NCBI RefSeq assembly: GCF_039535785.1
Contig: NZ_BAAAXV010000001.1
Coordinates: 744,001 to 808,000 of the forward strand
Length of the DNA stretch: 64,000 nucleotides
Origin: Nonomuraea helvata
GTDB lineage: Bacteria > Actinomycetota > Actinomycetes > Streptosporangiales > Streptosporangiaceae
Direction: 5' to 3'
Under the pieces are notes generated by a model that made no database searches, had not been told where the DNA came from, and saw nothing but the letters and a program-made list of their open reading frames with translations. Positions 7,485 to 16,758 of this stretch are shown here, in pieces. The position numbers and the translations under genes are program-made. Every line of letters starts with the position of its first letter. Position 1 is the first letter of the stretch.

Positions 7485-9251
7485 GTGCATAAGGATCTCC
7501 TCCGGCTCATGCGGGCCGAGCGGTCGGTACGCCGCCATCTGGCCGTGACCATGGTCGCGGCGGTGCTCGCGGGGCTGCTCGTCCTGGTGCAGGCCGAGTT
7601 GCTGGCCGGGGTGCTGTCCGGCAGGTTCACCGCCGCCGCCCTGGCGGGGCTGGCGGCGGTGGTGGGCATGCGGGCGCTGCTCACCTGGACGCAGGGCGTC
7701 TTCGCGGGGCGCACCGCGACCGGCGTGAAGTCGGCGCTGCGCCACCGGCTGCTGGGCCGCCTGCGGGACCTCGGGCCCGGGCGGCTCACCGCCCACCGCT
7801 CGGGCGAGCTGGTCACGCTCGCCGGGCGCGGCCTGGACCGGCTCGACGCGTACCTCACCGGCTACCTGCCGTCGATCGCGGTGGCCGGGGTGGTGCCGCT
7901 CGCGGTGCTGGTACGGCTGTTCGCCGCCGACCTGGCGAGCGCGGTCATCGTCCTGGTCACGCTCCCCCTGATCCCGATCTTCGGCGCACTGGTGGGCATG
8001 ACCACCAAGGCCGTCACCGAGCGCCAGTTCCTGGCCCTGTCACGGCTCGGCGGCCACTTCCTGGACGTGGTGCGCGGACTGCCCACCCTGCGGGCCTTCG
8101 GGCGTGCCCGGTACCAGGCGGGCGTCATCCAGCAGGTCGCGGACGCGCACCGGAGCACCACGATGCGGACCTTGCGGGTGGCGTTCCTGTCGTCGCTGGT
8201 GCTGGAGCTGTGCGCGTCGCTGTCGCTGGCGCTGGTGGCGGTGCCGATCGGGCTGCGGCTGCTCGGAGGGTCGCTGGATCTGACGACGGCGCTGCTGGTG
8301 CTGCTGCTGGCGCCGGAGGCGTACCTGCCGCTGCGGGCGATGGGGACGCGCTTCCACGCCTCGATGGAGGGGGTCGCCGCCGCCGACGCGGCCTTCGCCG
8401 TACTCGACGGACCCGGCTCGGAGCCGGCCGATCCGGTGCGGCGGCCCGCCCCGGCGGCGTCGGGCGGCGCGCCTGAGATCCGCCTCGAGAACGTGACCGT
8501 CCGCTACCCCGGCCGGGACGGCGCCGCGCTGGAGAACGTCTCGCTCACCATCGGCCCACGCGAACGGGTGGCGCTGGTCGGCGAGAGCGGCGGCGGCAAG
8601 AGCACGCTGCTCCACCTCATCCTCGGCTTCATCCAGCCGTCGGAGGGCCGGGTCCTCGTCGACGGGACGGACCTGAGCGAGCTGGACCTGGGGAGCTGGC
8701 GGGCGCGGCTGGCGTTCGTGGCGCAGCGGCCGCACCTGTTCGCCACGTCGGTGGCGGGCAACATCCGGCTCGGGGCTCCCTCGGCCACCCTGGACGAGGT
8801 CCGGAGGGCGGCCGCCGCCGCGCACGCCGACTTCGTGGACGGGCTGCCGCAGGGGTTCGACACGGTGGTGGGCGAGCGCGGGACCAACTTCTCGGCGGGT
8901 CAGCGGCAGCGGATCGCGCTCGCGCGGGCCTTCTGCCGTCCCCATGCCTCGGTGCTGCTGCTCGACGAGCCCACGGCGCGCCTGGACGGGCGGAGCGAGG
9001 CGGCCGTGGTGGCGGCCACCTCGGACCTGGCCCAGGACCGTACGGCCGTCATCGTCGCCCACCGGCCCGCCATGATCGACCTCGCCGACCGCGTCATCCG
9101 CATCCACGAGGGCCGGGTCGTCTCCGACACCACCCGCTCGGCGGAAGGGGGTGGTGTCGCCTCGGGAGGTGCGCCGGAGACCGGCCCGCGCGCTCACCGG
9201 GCGCGTGATGAGGTGACAGTGGTGTGGCCGGGCGAGGGAAGCGGACAATGA
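7485..9251 (+). CDS. cydD: CydD-type ABC transporter, permease-ATPase fusion
   Basis: A 588-residue half-transporter with GTG start, 6 nt after cydB. Residues 1-310 hold six membrane helices of the type I exporter fold. The nucleotide-binding domain follows with Walker A GESGGGKST (about 365), signature FSAGQRQR and Walker B VLLLDEP. CydDC exports cysteine or glutathione (reductant) in Escherichia coli and is needed to assemble bd oxidase. Actinobacteria use mycothiol, so the substrate here may be cysteine; that is inference. It ends in an ATGA overlap with cydC. Confidence 0.88.
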   Translation: MHKDLLRLMRAERSVRRHLAVTMVAAVLAGLLVLVQAELLAGVLSGRFTAAALAGLAAVVGMRALLTWTQGVFAGRTATGVKSALRHRLLGRLRDLGPGRLTAHRSGELVTLAGRGLDRLDAYLTGYLPSIAVAGVVPLAVLVRLFAADLASAVIVLVTLPLIPIFGALVGMTTKAVTERQFLALSRLGGHFLDVVRGLPTLRAFGRARYQAGVIQQVADAHRSTTMRTLRVAFLSSLVLELCASLSLALVAVPIGLRLLGGSLDLTTALLVLLLAPEAYLPLRAMGTRFHASMEGVAAADAAFAVLDGPGSEPADPVRRPAPAASGGAPEIRLENVTVRYPGRDGAALENVSLTIGPRERVALVGESGGGKSTLLHLILGFIQPSEGRVLVDGTDLSELDLGSWRARLAFVAQRPHLFATSVAGNIRLGAPSATLDEVRRAAAAAHADFVDGLPQGFDTVVGERGTNFSAGQRQRIALARAFCRPHASVLLLDEPTARLDGRSEAAVVAATSDLAQDRTAVIVAHRPAMIDLADRVIRIHEGRVVSDTTRSAEGGGVASGGAPETGPRAHRARDEVTVVWPGEGSGQ

Positions 9252-11011
9252 ACCAGCACGAACATGCGAGCCATGAACCGGCGCATCCGGTGGGCCGAAG
9301 GGAGCGCACGGTGAACCGGCGCATGGGAGTGCGGCTGGTCTGGGCCGTGCTGGCCGGGGCGGCGGCCGATCTGGCCGGGCTCGGGCTCATCGCCGCCGCC
9401 GCGTGGCTGATCACCCGGGCCGCGCAGCAGCCGTCACTCGCCGCCCTGAGCGTGGCGATCGTGGCGACCAGGGCGTTCGCCACCAGCAAGGGCGTCTTCC
9501 GCTACGCCGAGCGCCTCACCGGCCACGACGTCGCGCTCCGCGCTCAGGCAGGCACCCGCGAACGCCTCTACCAGGCCCTCATCCCGCCCCAGCAGCCCAG
9601 GCACGGCGGCGCCGATCTGCTCAGCCGCATGGTGGACGACACCGAGGCCGTACAGGACCTGCTCGTACGCTGCCTGCTCCCCGCCGCCGCGGCCGCCGCC
9701 GCGGGGCTGGCGGCCGTGGTCATCGGGCTGACCGTGCTGCCGGTGACGGCGCTGGTGCTGGTGGCCGGGCTGGTGCTGGCCGGGGTGGCGCTGCCCGCCG
9801 GTACGGCCGCCGCCGCCCGCCGCTGGTCGGCCAGGATCGCGCCCGCCAGGGCGGCCCTGGCGGGCCGGGTGGCGGACCTGGTGCACGGCTCCGCCGACCT
9901 GGCCGCCTACGGTGCCGACGACGAGGCGCTGGCCAAGGCGCTGGACGCCGACGAGTCCCTGGCCGCGCTCGAGCACCGCCAGGCCCGCGTCCACGCCGCC
10001 GCCCTCGCCGGAGGCACGCTGGTGCAGGGGCTGACGGTGGCGGCCATCGTCCTGCTCGCCCAGGGGGCGGGCGCCGATTCGGTCGCGACGGCCGTGCTCG
10101 CGCTGACCGCTCTGGTGTCGTTCGAGCCGGTGCTGCCGCTGGCCGCGGCGGGCGAGCGCCTGGCGGGGATCACGGCCGCGCTCCGGCGCCTGCGCGAGGT
10201 CCGCTCCGCCGCCCCGGCCGTCACGGAGCCCCCGGTGCCCGCGCCGCTGCCCGCGTCCCCGCTGACCATCAAGATCGACGACCTCGTGGTCCGCCACCCC
10301 GCCCCTGCCGCGGAAACAGGCCCAGGGGTGCGGCCCGCGCTGGACGGGGTGTCGTTGACGCTCACCCCCGGCAAGCGGGTCGCGATCGTCGGTCCCAGCG
10401 GCGCGGGGAAGAGCACGTTGCTGGCCGCGCTGATGCGGCTGGTCGAGCCCGAGTCGGGCAGCATCCGCGTCAACGATGTCGACGTACGCGATCTCGCGGG
10501 TGACGACGTGCGGACGCTCATGACCGGGCTCACCCAGGACCCGTACATCTTCCGCACCACCCTCCGCGACAACCTGCGCCTCGCGGGCCCCGAGGCCGGC
10601 GACGAGGCGCTGGAGCGCGCCGTACGGGATGCCAGGCTCGACGGATGGGTCGAGCGGACCGGGTGGGACGCGGAGCTGGGCGAGGACGGCAGGACCGTGT
10701 CCGGCGGCCAGTTGCAGCGGCTGGCGCTGGCCAGGGCGCTGCTGTACGACCCGCCCGTGCTGCTGCTCGACGAGCCCGCCGAGGCGCTCGACGAGGAGAC
10801 GGCCGACCGGCTGATGGGCGACCTGCTCGACGTCACCAGGGACCGCACCACGCTCCTGGTCACACACCGGCTGAGAGGGCTGGAGAGCGTGGACGAGGTC
10901 GTCGTGCTCGAGGAGGGCCGGGTCATCCAGAGAGGGCGGCATGACGAGCTCGTCGCCGTGCCCGGTTACTACCGCGATCTGTGGGAGTCCGAGGTCCTGA
11001 CCAGGCGCTGA
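9248..11011 (+). CDS. cydC: CydC-type ABC transporter, permease-ATPase fusion
   Basis: A 587-residue partner of CydD. Start ATG 9248 overlaps the cydD stop (ATGA) and is preceded by a GGAAG site; an upstream GTG at 9224 is less likely. Six membrane helices lie in residues about 25-300. The ATPase domain carries [17 protein letters not shown] and [15 protein letters not shown], with the CydC-like ending [24 protein letters not shown]. It completes the cydABDC operon. No terminator is obvious before the palindrome at 11050. Confidence 0.88.
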   Translation: MNQHEHASHEPAHPVGRRERTVNRRMGVRLVWAVLAGAAADLAGLGLIAAAAWLITRAAQQPSLAALSVAIVATRAFATSKGVFRYAERLTGHDVALRAQAGTRERLYQALIPPQQPRHGGADLLSRMVDDTEAVQDLLVRCLLPAAAAAAAGLAAVVIGLTVLPVTALVLVAGLVLAGVALPAGTAAAARRWSARIAPARAALAGRVADLVHGSADLAAYGADDEALAKALDADESLAALEHRQARVHAAALAGGTLVQGLTVAAIVLLAQGAGADSVATAVLALTALVSFEPVLPLAAAGERLAGITAALRRLREVRSAAPAVTEPPVPAPLPASPLTIKIDDLVVRHPAPAAETGPGVRPALDGVSLTLTPGKRVAIVGPSGAGKSTLLAALMRLVEPESGSIRVNDVDVRDLAGDDVRTLMTGLTQDPYIFRTTLRDNLRLAGPEAGDEALERAVRDARLDGWVERTGWDAELGEDGRTVSGGQLQRLALARALLYDPPVLLLDEPAEALDEETADRLMGDLLDVTRDRTTLLVTHRLRGLESVDEVVVLEEGRVIQRGRHDELVAVPGYYRDLWESEVLTRR

Positions 11012-11049
11012 GTCCCTGCCCGAAAGGCGGATTAGGTTGGCGCGGCAAT

Positions 11050-11070
11050 CTGGTTTAAAGTACAAACCAG
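11050..11070. promoter_or_regulatory. Palindromic operator before the regulator/ABC operon
   Basis: CTGGTTT-N7-AAACCAG, perfect 7-bp arms, 23 nt upstream of the membrane-protein gene at 11094. It probably overlaps that promoter. The winged-helix protein encoded second in the operon is the natural candidate to bind it. Confidence 0.55.
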
Positions 11071-11093
11071 TTTGAGGGAGCGAGAGGTTTGCG

Positions 11094-11717
11094 ATGTCGA
11101 GCGACGACGAGGACGTGGCGAGTCCCGAGGAGATGCTGCGTGTCATCGAGGAGCAGCGCGTCGCCACCGCGCGGCGGCTGTACGGCGACCCGCTCCTGCT
11201 CTACGTCCCCTGGGGCGTCGCCTGGTTGCTCGGCTTCACCGCGCTTTTCCTGCACTACGGCCTGGACGGCCATCCGTACGCGCCGATCTCCCAGACGCAG
11301 GCGCTGGCGGTGCTGATGAGCGCGCAGCTCGTGGCCGGGGCGGTGGCCGCGTTCGGGTTCGTGCGGATGAACCGGGGAGTCCGCGGCGACCACACGGCCA
11401 GAGGCACGATGTACGGGTACGCGTGGTTCGCCGGCATGGCGCTCGTGTGGGTCATCTGCATGAGGCTGAGCCCCCTCCTGCCTCCCGATGAGAGCGGCCT
11501 CGTCTGGGGAGGCGCGTCGCTCATGATCGTCGCGGTCCTGCAGATGGCCGGGGGCTCGATCTGGCTCTACTGGCCGATGTTCTTCATCGGCGTCTGGGTC
11601 GCCGCCGTCGACGCCCTGGGCGTGCTGCTCGGCGCCGGCTGGCACGCGCTGCTGACGGCCGTGCTGCTGGGAGGCGGCTTCATCGTCGCGGGCCTGTGGC
11701 TGAGGCGCCGCCGGTGA
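11094..11717 (+). CDS. Membrane protein of unknown function
   Basis: A 207-residue protein. A charged N-terminal stretch of about 35 residues (SPEEMLRVIEEQRVATARRLYGD) is followed by roughly five to six hydrophobic helices (near 40-58, 68-88, 105-122, 138-160, 168-195). I do not recognise a named family. It heads a four-gene operon with a winged-helix regulator and an ABC exporter, and the regulator start overlaps its stop as GTGA. It may sense or accompany the transporter substrate; that is inference from position only. Confidence 0.7.
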   Translation: MSSDDEDVASPEEMLRVIEEQRVATARRLYGDPLLLYVPWGVAWLLGFTALFLHYGLDGHPYAPISQTQALAVLMSAQLVAGAVAAFGFVRMNRGVRGDHTARGTMYGYAWFAGMALVWVICMRLSPLLPPDESGLVWGGASLMIVAVLQMAGGSIWLYWPMFFIGVWVAAVDALGVLLGAGWHALLTAVLLGGGFIVAGLWLRRRR

Positions 11718-12037
11718 GCGCGGACCAGGCGCCGCCCGAGCTCGACCCGGTGATCCACGCGCAGGCCCGGCTCCGGGTGGTCGCCGCGCTGAACATGCTC
11801 GGCGAGGGGGACGAGATGGCGTTCCCGGCGCTGAAGGACCTGCTCGGCATGACCGCGGGCAACCTGTCGGTGCACCTCAGCAAGCTGGAGGACGCCGGAT
11901 ACGTCCAGATCACCAAGACGCACAAGGGCCGCACACCCGTCACGTACGTGGCGCTCACCAAGCGCGGGCGGCTGGCCTTCGAGGACTACACCAAGGCGAT
12001 TCGCGCCTTGCTCGGCAACGCAGGAGGAATGTCATGA
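11714..12037 (+). CDS. Winged-helix transcriptional regulator (HTH_34-like)
   Basis: A 107-residue protein. GTG 11714 overlaps the upstream stop; GTG 11696 is an alternative. The segment MAFPALKDLLGMTAGNLSVHLSKLEDAGYV is the helix-turn-helix, with the wing GRTPVTYVALTKRGRLAF. This matches the small winged-helix family often encoded next to ABC exporters and DUF-type membrane proteins. No ligand domain is present. It ends in ATGA overlap with the ATPase gene and is the likely ligand of the palindrome at 11050-11070. Confidence 0.85.
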   Translation: MSADQAPPELDPVIHAQARLRVVAALNMLGEGDEMAFPALKDLLGMTAGNLSVHLSKLEDAGYVQITKTHKGRTPVTYVALTKRGRLAFEDYTKAIRALLGNAGGMS

Positions 12038-12914
12038 CGGTCCTCGCCAGGGCGATCGAGGTCAGCCGCCGCTACGGCGACGTGCTCGCGCTCGATCGGC
12101 TCTCCCTCGACATCAAAGCGGGCGAACTGGTCGGCTGCTCGGCCCGAACGGCGCGGGCAAGTCCACCCTGATCAACCTGTTCGTGGGGCTGCGCCGCCCG
12201 ACGTCCGGCACGGTCGAGCTGTTCGGCGGCTCCCCGCAGAACCCGGCGATGCGGCGCGGCATCGGCGTGACCCCGCAGGAGACCGGGCTGCCGGAGTCGT
12301 TACGGGTCCACGAGATCGTCGACTTCGTATCCTCGCATTTCCCGAAAAAGGCGGAAAAGGGGGAGCTGCTGTCCCGCTTCGGCCTCGACGATCTGGCCAA
12401 GCGGCAGATCGGTGGCCTGTCCGGCGGGCAGAAGCGGCGGCTGGCCGTGGCGCTGGCGTTCGCGGGTGACCCGAAGCTGGTCTTCCTGGACGAGCCCACG
12501 ACCGGCCTGGACGTCGAGGCCAGGCGTTCGCTGTGGGACGGCGTCAGGGCCTTCCACGAGGGCGGCGGCACCGTCCTGCTCACCAGCCACTACCTGGAGG
12601 AGATCGAGGCCCTGGCCGAGCGGGTCGTGGTGGTGGGCCACGGCCGCGTGCTGGCCGACGACACCGTGCGGGCCGTACGCGACATCGTGGGCGTGCGGCG
12701 CGTCTCGCTCGTCGCGGCGGACCTGCCCGAGCTGCCCGGGGTGATCGGCTCCGAACGCGAGGACGGCCGGATCCACCTGATGACCACCGACCCCGACCGG
12801 CTGGTCGTCGAGCTGGTGCGGAGCGGCACGCCGTTCTCCGGGCTCGAGATCAGGCCGACCACCCTGGAGGAGGCCTTCCTCACCATCACCTCGAAGGAGT
12901 CCGCGCATGCCTAG
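12034..12914 (+). pseudogene. ABC transporter ATP-binding protein, frameshifted before Walker A
   Basis: Translation from ATG 12034 gives a normal ATPase start, up to the residues GELVG. The frame then breaks. The bases near 12131-12136 lack one C relative to the expected GELVGLLGPNGAGKST, and all downstream homology is in another frame. That frame holds the Walker A remainder, LSGGQKRRLAVALAF, VFLDEPTTGLDVEARRSL, and an intact C-terminus to 12914. A one-base deletion in the sequence or in the genome explains it. Everything else looks functional, including the overlap with the permease gene, so an assembly error is as likely as true inactivation. It would power the permease at 12907-13647. 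Confidence 0.8.
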
Positions 12915-13647
12915 CCTGGTCCTCGCGCACACCCGCTACCTCATGCTGGAGCAGATCAGGGTGCCGATCAGCATCCTGGCCAGCGCGTTCTTCCCGGCCG
13001 TTTCGCTGCTGGCGTTCGTGGTGCCGTTCGCGGGCGGCGATCCCCAGGCCGCCACGACGGCGACGGCGTCGCTGATGTTCTTCGGCGCGATGTCCGGCGC
13101 GCTGATCGGGCTCGCCATCAGCGTCGCCCAGGACCGCGAGCAGCCCTGGAACCCGTACCTGCGCACGCTCCCCGCCGGCCCGTTCCCCCGCTTCGCCGGG
13201 CGGATCCTCACCACGGTGGCCGTCATGCTGGTCTCGGTGATCCCCGTGCTGCTGTTGGCGGCGTTCTTCACGGAGGCCACGATCACGCCGGTCCGGCTGC
13301 TGCTCGGGCTGATGGCGCTGGTCGTGGGCGGGATCCCGTTCATGCTGATGGGTCTGCTGATCGGCTTCCTGATGAGCTCGAAGGGCGCGATCGCGGTGTC
13401 GCAGATCATGTTCTTCCCGCTGGCGGTGATCGGCGGGCTGCTGCTGCCGCCCGCGGTGCTGCCCGGCTTCATCGAGACCGTCTCCCCGTTCACCCCGGCC
13501 AGAGGGGCGGCCGAGCTGCTCTGGGCGGCGACCGCAGGCCTCAGGCCCAACCCGGTCGCCCTCGTCATGCTGGCCGTGTGGACCGTCGCTCTGGCGCTGG
13601 CGGCGGGCTGGGCCTACCGGCGCGACGAGGGCCGGCGCTTCTCCTGA
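12907..13647 (+). CDS. ABC-2 type transporter permease
   Basis: A 246-residue protein with six hydrophobic segments, in the arrangement of ABC-2 permeases of the drug/lantibiotic exporter type. It overlaps the end of the ATPase gene by 8 bp. The segments QDREQPWNPYLRTLPAG and PLAVIGGLLLPPAVLPGFIETVSPFTP are typical of the family, the latter being the conserved region before the last helix. With a working ATPase it would form a small exporter. A strong bidirectional hairpin follows. Confidence 0.85.
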   Translation: MPSLVLAHTRYLMLEQIRVPISILASAFFPAVSLLAFVVPFAGGDPQAATTATASLMFFGAMSGALIGLAISVAQDREQPWNPYLRTLPAGPFPRFAGRILTTVAVMLVSVIPVLLLAAFFTEATITPVRLLLGLMALVVGGIPFMLMGLLIGFLMSSKGAIAVSQIMFFPLAVIGGLLLPPAVLPGFIETVSPFTPARGAAELLWAATAGLRPNPVALVMLAVWTVALALAAGWAYRRDEGRRFS

Positions 13648-13658
13648 GAGAAATGGGG

Positions 13659-13699
13659 GGGTGTGCCGCCGAGTCCGCAGCGATCTCGACGGCACACCC
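13659..13699. terminator. Bidirectional terminator hairpin
   Basis: Arms at 13659-13673 and 13685-13699 pair as GGGTGTGCCG + CGAG with a single internal mismatch, around an 11-nt loop. It lies between the convergent permease and htrA genes, and its G-rich left side would give a pyrimidine run on the minus transcript. Confidence 0.75.
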
Positions 13700-13717
13700 G
13701 TCCGGGAGGGGGTCCTG

Positions 13718-14956
13718 TTATTTCTTCTCTTCGAGGGTCACGGTGACATCGCTGGTCTTGCCGTCCCTCATGTATGTGATCTTGACCTGTTGGCCCGGTT
13801 TGAAACCTCTGACCTGCCCAACTACAGTATCGCCGCCGTCAACCACCTTGCCACCGATCTTTGTGATCAGGTCGCCCTGCTGCAGTCCTGCCTTCGCCGC
13901 CGGGCTTCCCTCGGTGACCTGCCTGATGAGGGCGCCCGGCACGTCGCCCGTCGCGTCGGTGACGCTCACGCCGAGGAAGGCGTGGCTGACCTTGCCGTCG
14001 CTGATGAGCTGCTCGGAGACCTGCTTGGCGGTGTTGACCGGGATGGCGAAGCCGACGCCACCGCCCGCGGCGTCCGAGGCGATGGCGGTGTTGATGCCGA
14101 TCAGCTCGCCCGCGGCGTTCACGAGCGCGCCGCCGGAGTTGCCGGGGTTGATGGAGGCGTCGGTCTGGATGGCGCCGCCGATCGTGGTCGTCCCGCTCCC
14201 CTGGCTCTGCTGCTCCTGACCCCAGCCGGGCGGGATCTGCTGGCGCTGCTCGCCGCCGACGGTGAGCGTGCGGTCGAGTGCGCTGACGATGCCGGCGGTG
14301 ACGGATCCGTCGAGGCCGAGCGGGCTTCCGATGGCCAGTACGGGGTCGCCGACCTTGACGATGTCGCTGTCGCCGAGCGTGGCCTTGGTCAGCCCCGACA
14401 CGCCCTCCGCCTTGACGACGGCGAGGTCGGTGGTGGGGTCGGTGCCGACGACGGTGACCTTGGCGGTCTTGCCGTCGTTGAACTTGACGGTCATCTGCCC
14501 GCTGCCGCCCTGGTTGGCGCCCTCGACCACGTGGTTGTTGGTGAGGATGAGCCCGTCCTCGGAGAGCACGACGCCGGAGCCCTCGCCGCTCTGACCCTGG
14601 ATCATCACGACGCTGGGCTGCACCTTGGCGGCCACCTGCGCGATGGTGAGCTGGTTGGAGGCGGACTTGAAGACCGGGCTCGGCGTGGCGCTGCTGGCGA
14701 GCGGCTCGGGCTGGAACGCGTTGGCGACGACGGCCCCCACGACGCCGCCGCCGATGGCCGCGGCCGCGAGCGCGAGGCCCGCGATGGCCCTGCGCCCCAT
14801 GGAGGACAGGCCGGGCTTCTTCGGTGGCGGGGGCGGAGGAAGCGGCTGTCCAAGGATCTGTGTGTCTCTGCGGGGGAAGCCCCCGGGGGCCGGCGGGGTG
14901 TTGCCGAACTGGCTCCACCCGCCGGTGCCCTGCTCGCGAGGCTCATACGCGTTCAT
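13718..14956 (-). CDS. HtrA/DegP-like membrane-anchored serine protease
   Basis: A 412-residue protease. A proline-rich cytosolic N-terminus (about 1-52) precedes one membrane helix (about 56-80). An extracytoplasmic trypsin-like domain follows with H142 (NNHVV), D177 (TDLAVV) and S274 (GNSGGAL). A PDZ domain covers about 320-405 with a GxSPAAKAGLQ-type groove segment. It should degrade or refold damaged envelope proteins. An acidic/Gln-rich loop (about 236-256) enlarges the protease domain. The start is supported by a GGGAGATG site. A HAIR-type inverted repeat 11 nt upstream suggests control by the heat-shock repressor HspR. Confidence 0.92.
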   Translation of the reverse strand: MNAYEPREQGTGGWSQFGNTPPAPGGFPRRDTQILGQPLPPPPPPKKPGLSSMGRRAIAGLALAAAAIGGGVVGAVVANAFQPEPLASSATPSPVFKSASNQLTIAQVAAKVQPSVVMIQGQSGEGSGVVLSEDGLILTNNHVVEGANQGGSGQMTVKFNDGKTAKVTVVGTDPTTDLAVVKAEGVSGLTKATLGDSDIVKVGDPVLAIGSPLGLDGSVTAGIVSALDRTLTVGGEQRQQIPPGWGQEQQSQGSGTTTIGGAIQTDASINPGNSGGALVNAAGELIGINTAIASDAAGGGVGFAIPVNTAKQVSEQLISDGKVSHAFLGVSVTDATGDVPGALIRQVTEGSPAAKAGLQQGDLITKIGGKVVDGGDTVVGQVRGFKPGQQVKITYMRDGKTSDVTVTLEEKK

Positions 14957-14967
14957 CTGTCATCTCC

Positions 14968-14988
14968 CTCGAGTCCCGATGACTCAAG
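14968..14988 (-). promoter_or_regulatory. HAIR-type operator (HspR site) upstream of htrA
   Basis: On the minus strand the sequence reads CTTGAGT-N7-ACTCGAG. This matches the HspR-associated inverted repeat CTTGAGT-N7-ACTCAAG at 13 of 14 arm positions, with exact spacing. It ends 11 nt before the htrA start codon. Confidence 0.72.
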
Positions 14989-15110
14989 GGTGCCAAGACT
15001 GGCGTAAGAGCTGCTTAAGCCGGTTCTTTGAGGTTTCTGAGAGGGTTGACGGCTGCTTTATCGATCGAGGTGGGGACCCGGGGTGGGGAGCGGACGAGAT
15101 TGCCAAGTTT

Positions 15111-16646
15111 TTACTTGCGAACCGGCCAGTACTCGTCTCTGAGCAGGCGCTTGTAAAGCTTGCCCGTCGGGTGACGCGGCAGTGCCTCGCGGAAGTCCAC
15201 CGATTTCGGGCACTTGTAGTGTGCCAGACGCTCGCGGCAGTACGCGATCAGCTCCGCCTCCAGCTCCGGACCCGCCTCCGCCATGGACACCGGCTCCACG
15301 ACGGCCTTGACCTGCTCCCCCATCTCCTCGTCCGGCACCCCGAACACCGCCACGTCCGCCACCTTCGGGTGCACCGACAGGACGTTCTCGGCCTCCTGCG
15401 GGTAGATGTTCACGCCCCCAGAGATGATCATGTACGAGCGGCGGTCGGTGAGATAGAGGAAGCCCTCGTCGTCCAGGCGGCCGATGTCGCCGAGCGTGGT
15501 CCAGCCCTTGCCCTGGGGGTCCTGCGCGGAGCGGGTCTTGTCCGGGTCGCCGTGGTACTCGAACCGGCTGCCGTTCTCGAAGTAGACCGTGCCGTCCACG
15601 CCCGGCGGCACGTCGTTGCCGTCCTCGTCGCAGACGTGCACGACGCCGAGCAGCGAGCGGCCGACCGTGCCCTTGTGCCGGAGCCAGTCCTGGGAGTTGA
15701 CATAGAGGAAGCCGTTGCCCTCGGTGCCCGCGTAGTACTCGTGGATGATCGGGCCCCACCAGTCGATCATCTGCTCCTTGACGGGGACGGGGCAGGGGGC
15801 GGCGGCGTGGATCGCGCACTGGAGCGAGGAGAGGTCATATTTTGTACGAATTTTGTCGGGCAGCTTGAGCATCTTGATGAACATCGTCGGCACGAGCTGC
15901 GCGTGCGTCACCCCGTACCGCTCCACCAGCGCCAGGAACTCCTCGGGGTCGAAGCGCTCCATCACCACCACCGTGGCCCCGAGCCGCTGGAACGTCAGGC
16001 TGTAGCGCAGCGGCGCGGCGTGGTAGAGCGGCGCGGGCGAGAGGTAGACGCTCTCCGCCGACGGCGTGAAGAGCGCCTGGACGAGATGGAGCAGCGTGCC
16101 CGGCTCGGTGAGCGGACCGTGGGTGGAAGGGATCTTGACGCCCTTCGGCCGTCCGGTGGTGCCCGACGAGTAGAGCATGTCCGCGCCCATGCACTCGTCA
16201 TCGACCGGGGTGGGCGGCTGTTCGGCGACCGCCTCCTCGTACGGCTCGAAGCCCTCGGCCACCCCGTCCAGCATGAGCCGCACCTCGACCCCGGGCGCGG
16301 CGGCGCCGATCGAGCCGGCCACGGGGGCCAGGTCGGCGCTGGAGACGAACGCCCGGGCGCCGCAGTTGTTCACGATGTAGGCCAGCTCGTCGGTGTGCAG
16401 GCGCGAGCTGATCGGCGTGTAGTACAGGCCGGAGCGCAGCGCCGCCCAGGCGACCGCCAGGAAGAGCGGGTGGTTGGGGAGCATGAAGGCGATGTGGTCG
16501 CCCGGGCGTAGGCCGGCGGCGCGGAACAGGTGGGCCAGCCGGTTCGACTCCTCGTCGAGCTCGCGGTAGGTGATGATCCGTCCGGAGCCCGCCATGATCA
16601 CAGCGGGCTTGTCTGGGGTGACTGCTGCGATGGCTCCCGGATACAT
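15111..16646 (-). CDS. Fatty-acyl-CoA synthetase (AMP-forming ligase)
   Basis: A 511-residue adenylate-forming enzyme. The P-loop YSSGTTGRPKGV lies near residue 160, the YYAGTEGNG adenine-binding motif near 303, the GDIGRLDDEGFLYLTDR hinge region near 400, and the C-terminal lysine motif PRHPTGKLYKR near 490. It resembles FadD4-like acyl-CoA synthetases and should activate a carboxylic acid to its CoA thioester through an acyl-AMP. The chain-length preference cannot be read from sequence. It stands alone, separated from metQ by a perfect 18-bp hairpin. Confidence 0.88.
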   Translation of the reverse strand: MYPGAIAAVTPDKPAVIMAGSGRIITYRELDEESNRLAHLFRAAGLRPGDHIAFMLPNHPLFLAVAWAALRSGLYYTPISSRLHTDELAYIVNNCGARAFVSSADLAPVAGSIGAAAPGVEVRLMLDGVAEGFEPYEEAVAEQPPTPVDDECMGADMLYSSGTTGRPKGVKIPSTHGPLTEPGTLLHLVQALFTPSAESVYLSPAPLYHAAPLRYSLTFQRLGATVVVMERFDPEEFLALVERYGVTHAQLVPTMFIKMLKLPDKIRTKYDLSSLQCAIHAAAPCPVPVKEQMIDWWGPIIHEYYAGTEGNGFLYVNSQDWLRHKGTVGRSLLGVVHVCDEDGNDVPPGVDGTVYFENGSRFEYHGDPDKTRSAQDPQGKGWTTLGDIGRLDDEGFLYLTDRRSYMIISGGVNIYPQEAENVLSVHPKVADVAVFGVPDEEMGEQVKAVVEPVSMAEAGPELEAELIAYCRERLAHYKCPKSVDFREALPRHPTGKLYKRLLRDEYWPVRK

Positions 16647-16698
16647 GACCGAACACTATTCGGCCCACTGGCGCCACGCCACCACCCACCCGGGAAAG

Positions 16699-16738
16699 CG
16701 CGAAGCCGCGACCTCGGTATCGAGGTCGCGGCTTCGCG
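16699..16738 (-). terminator. Terminator of the metNIQ operon
   Basis: Perfect 18-bp stem (16699-16716 with 16721-16738) closed by the 4-nt loop GTAT, 20 nt after the metQ stop. On the minus strand it is followed by CTTTCCC. It insulates metNIQ from the acyl-CoA synthetase gene. Confidence 0.85.
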
Positions 16739-16758
16739 TGGTCGGCGACATTCCGTGG

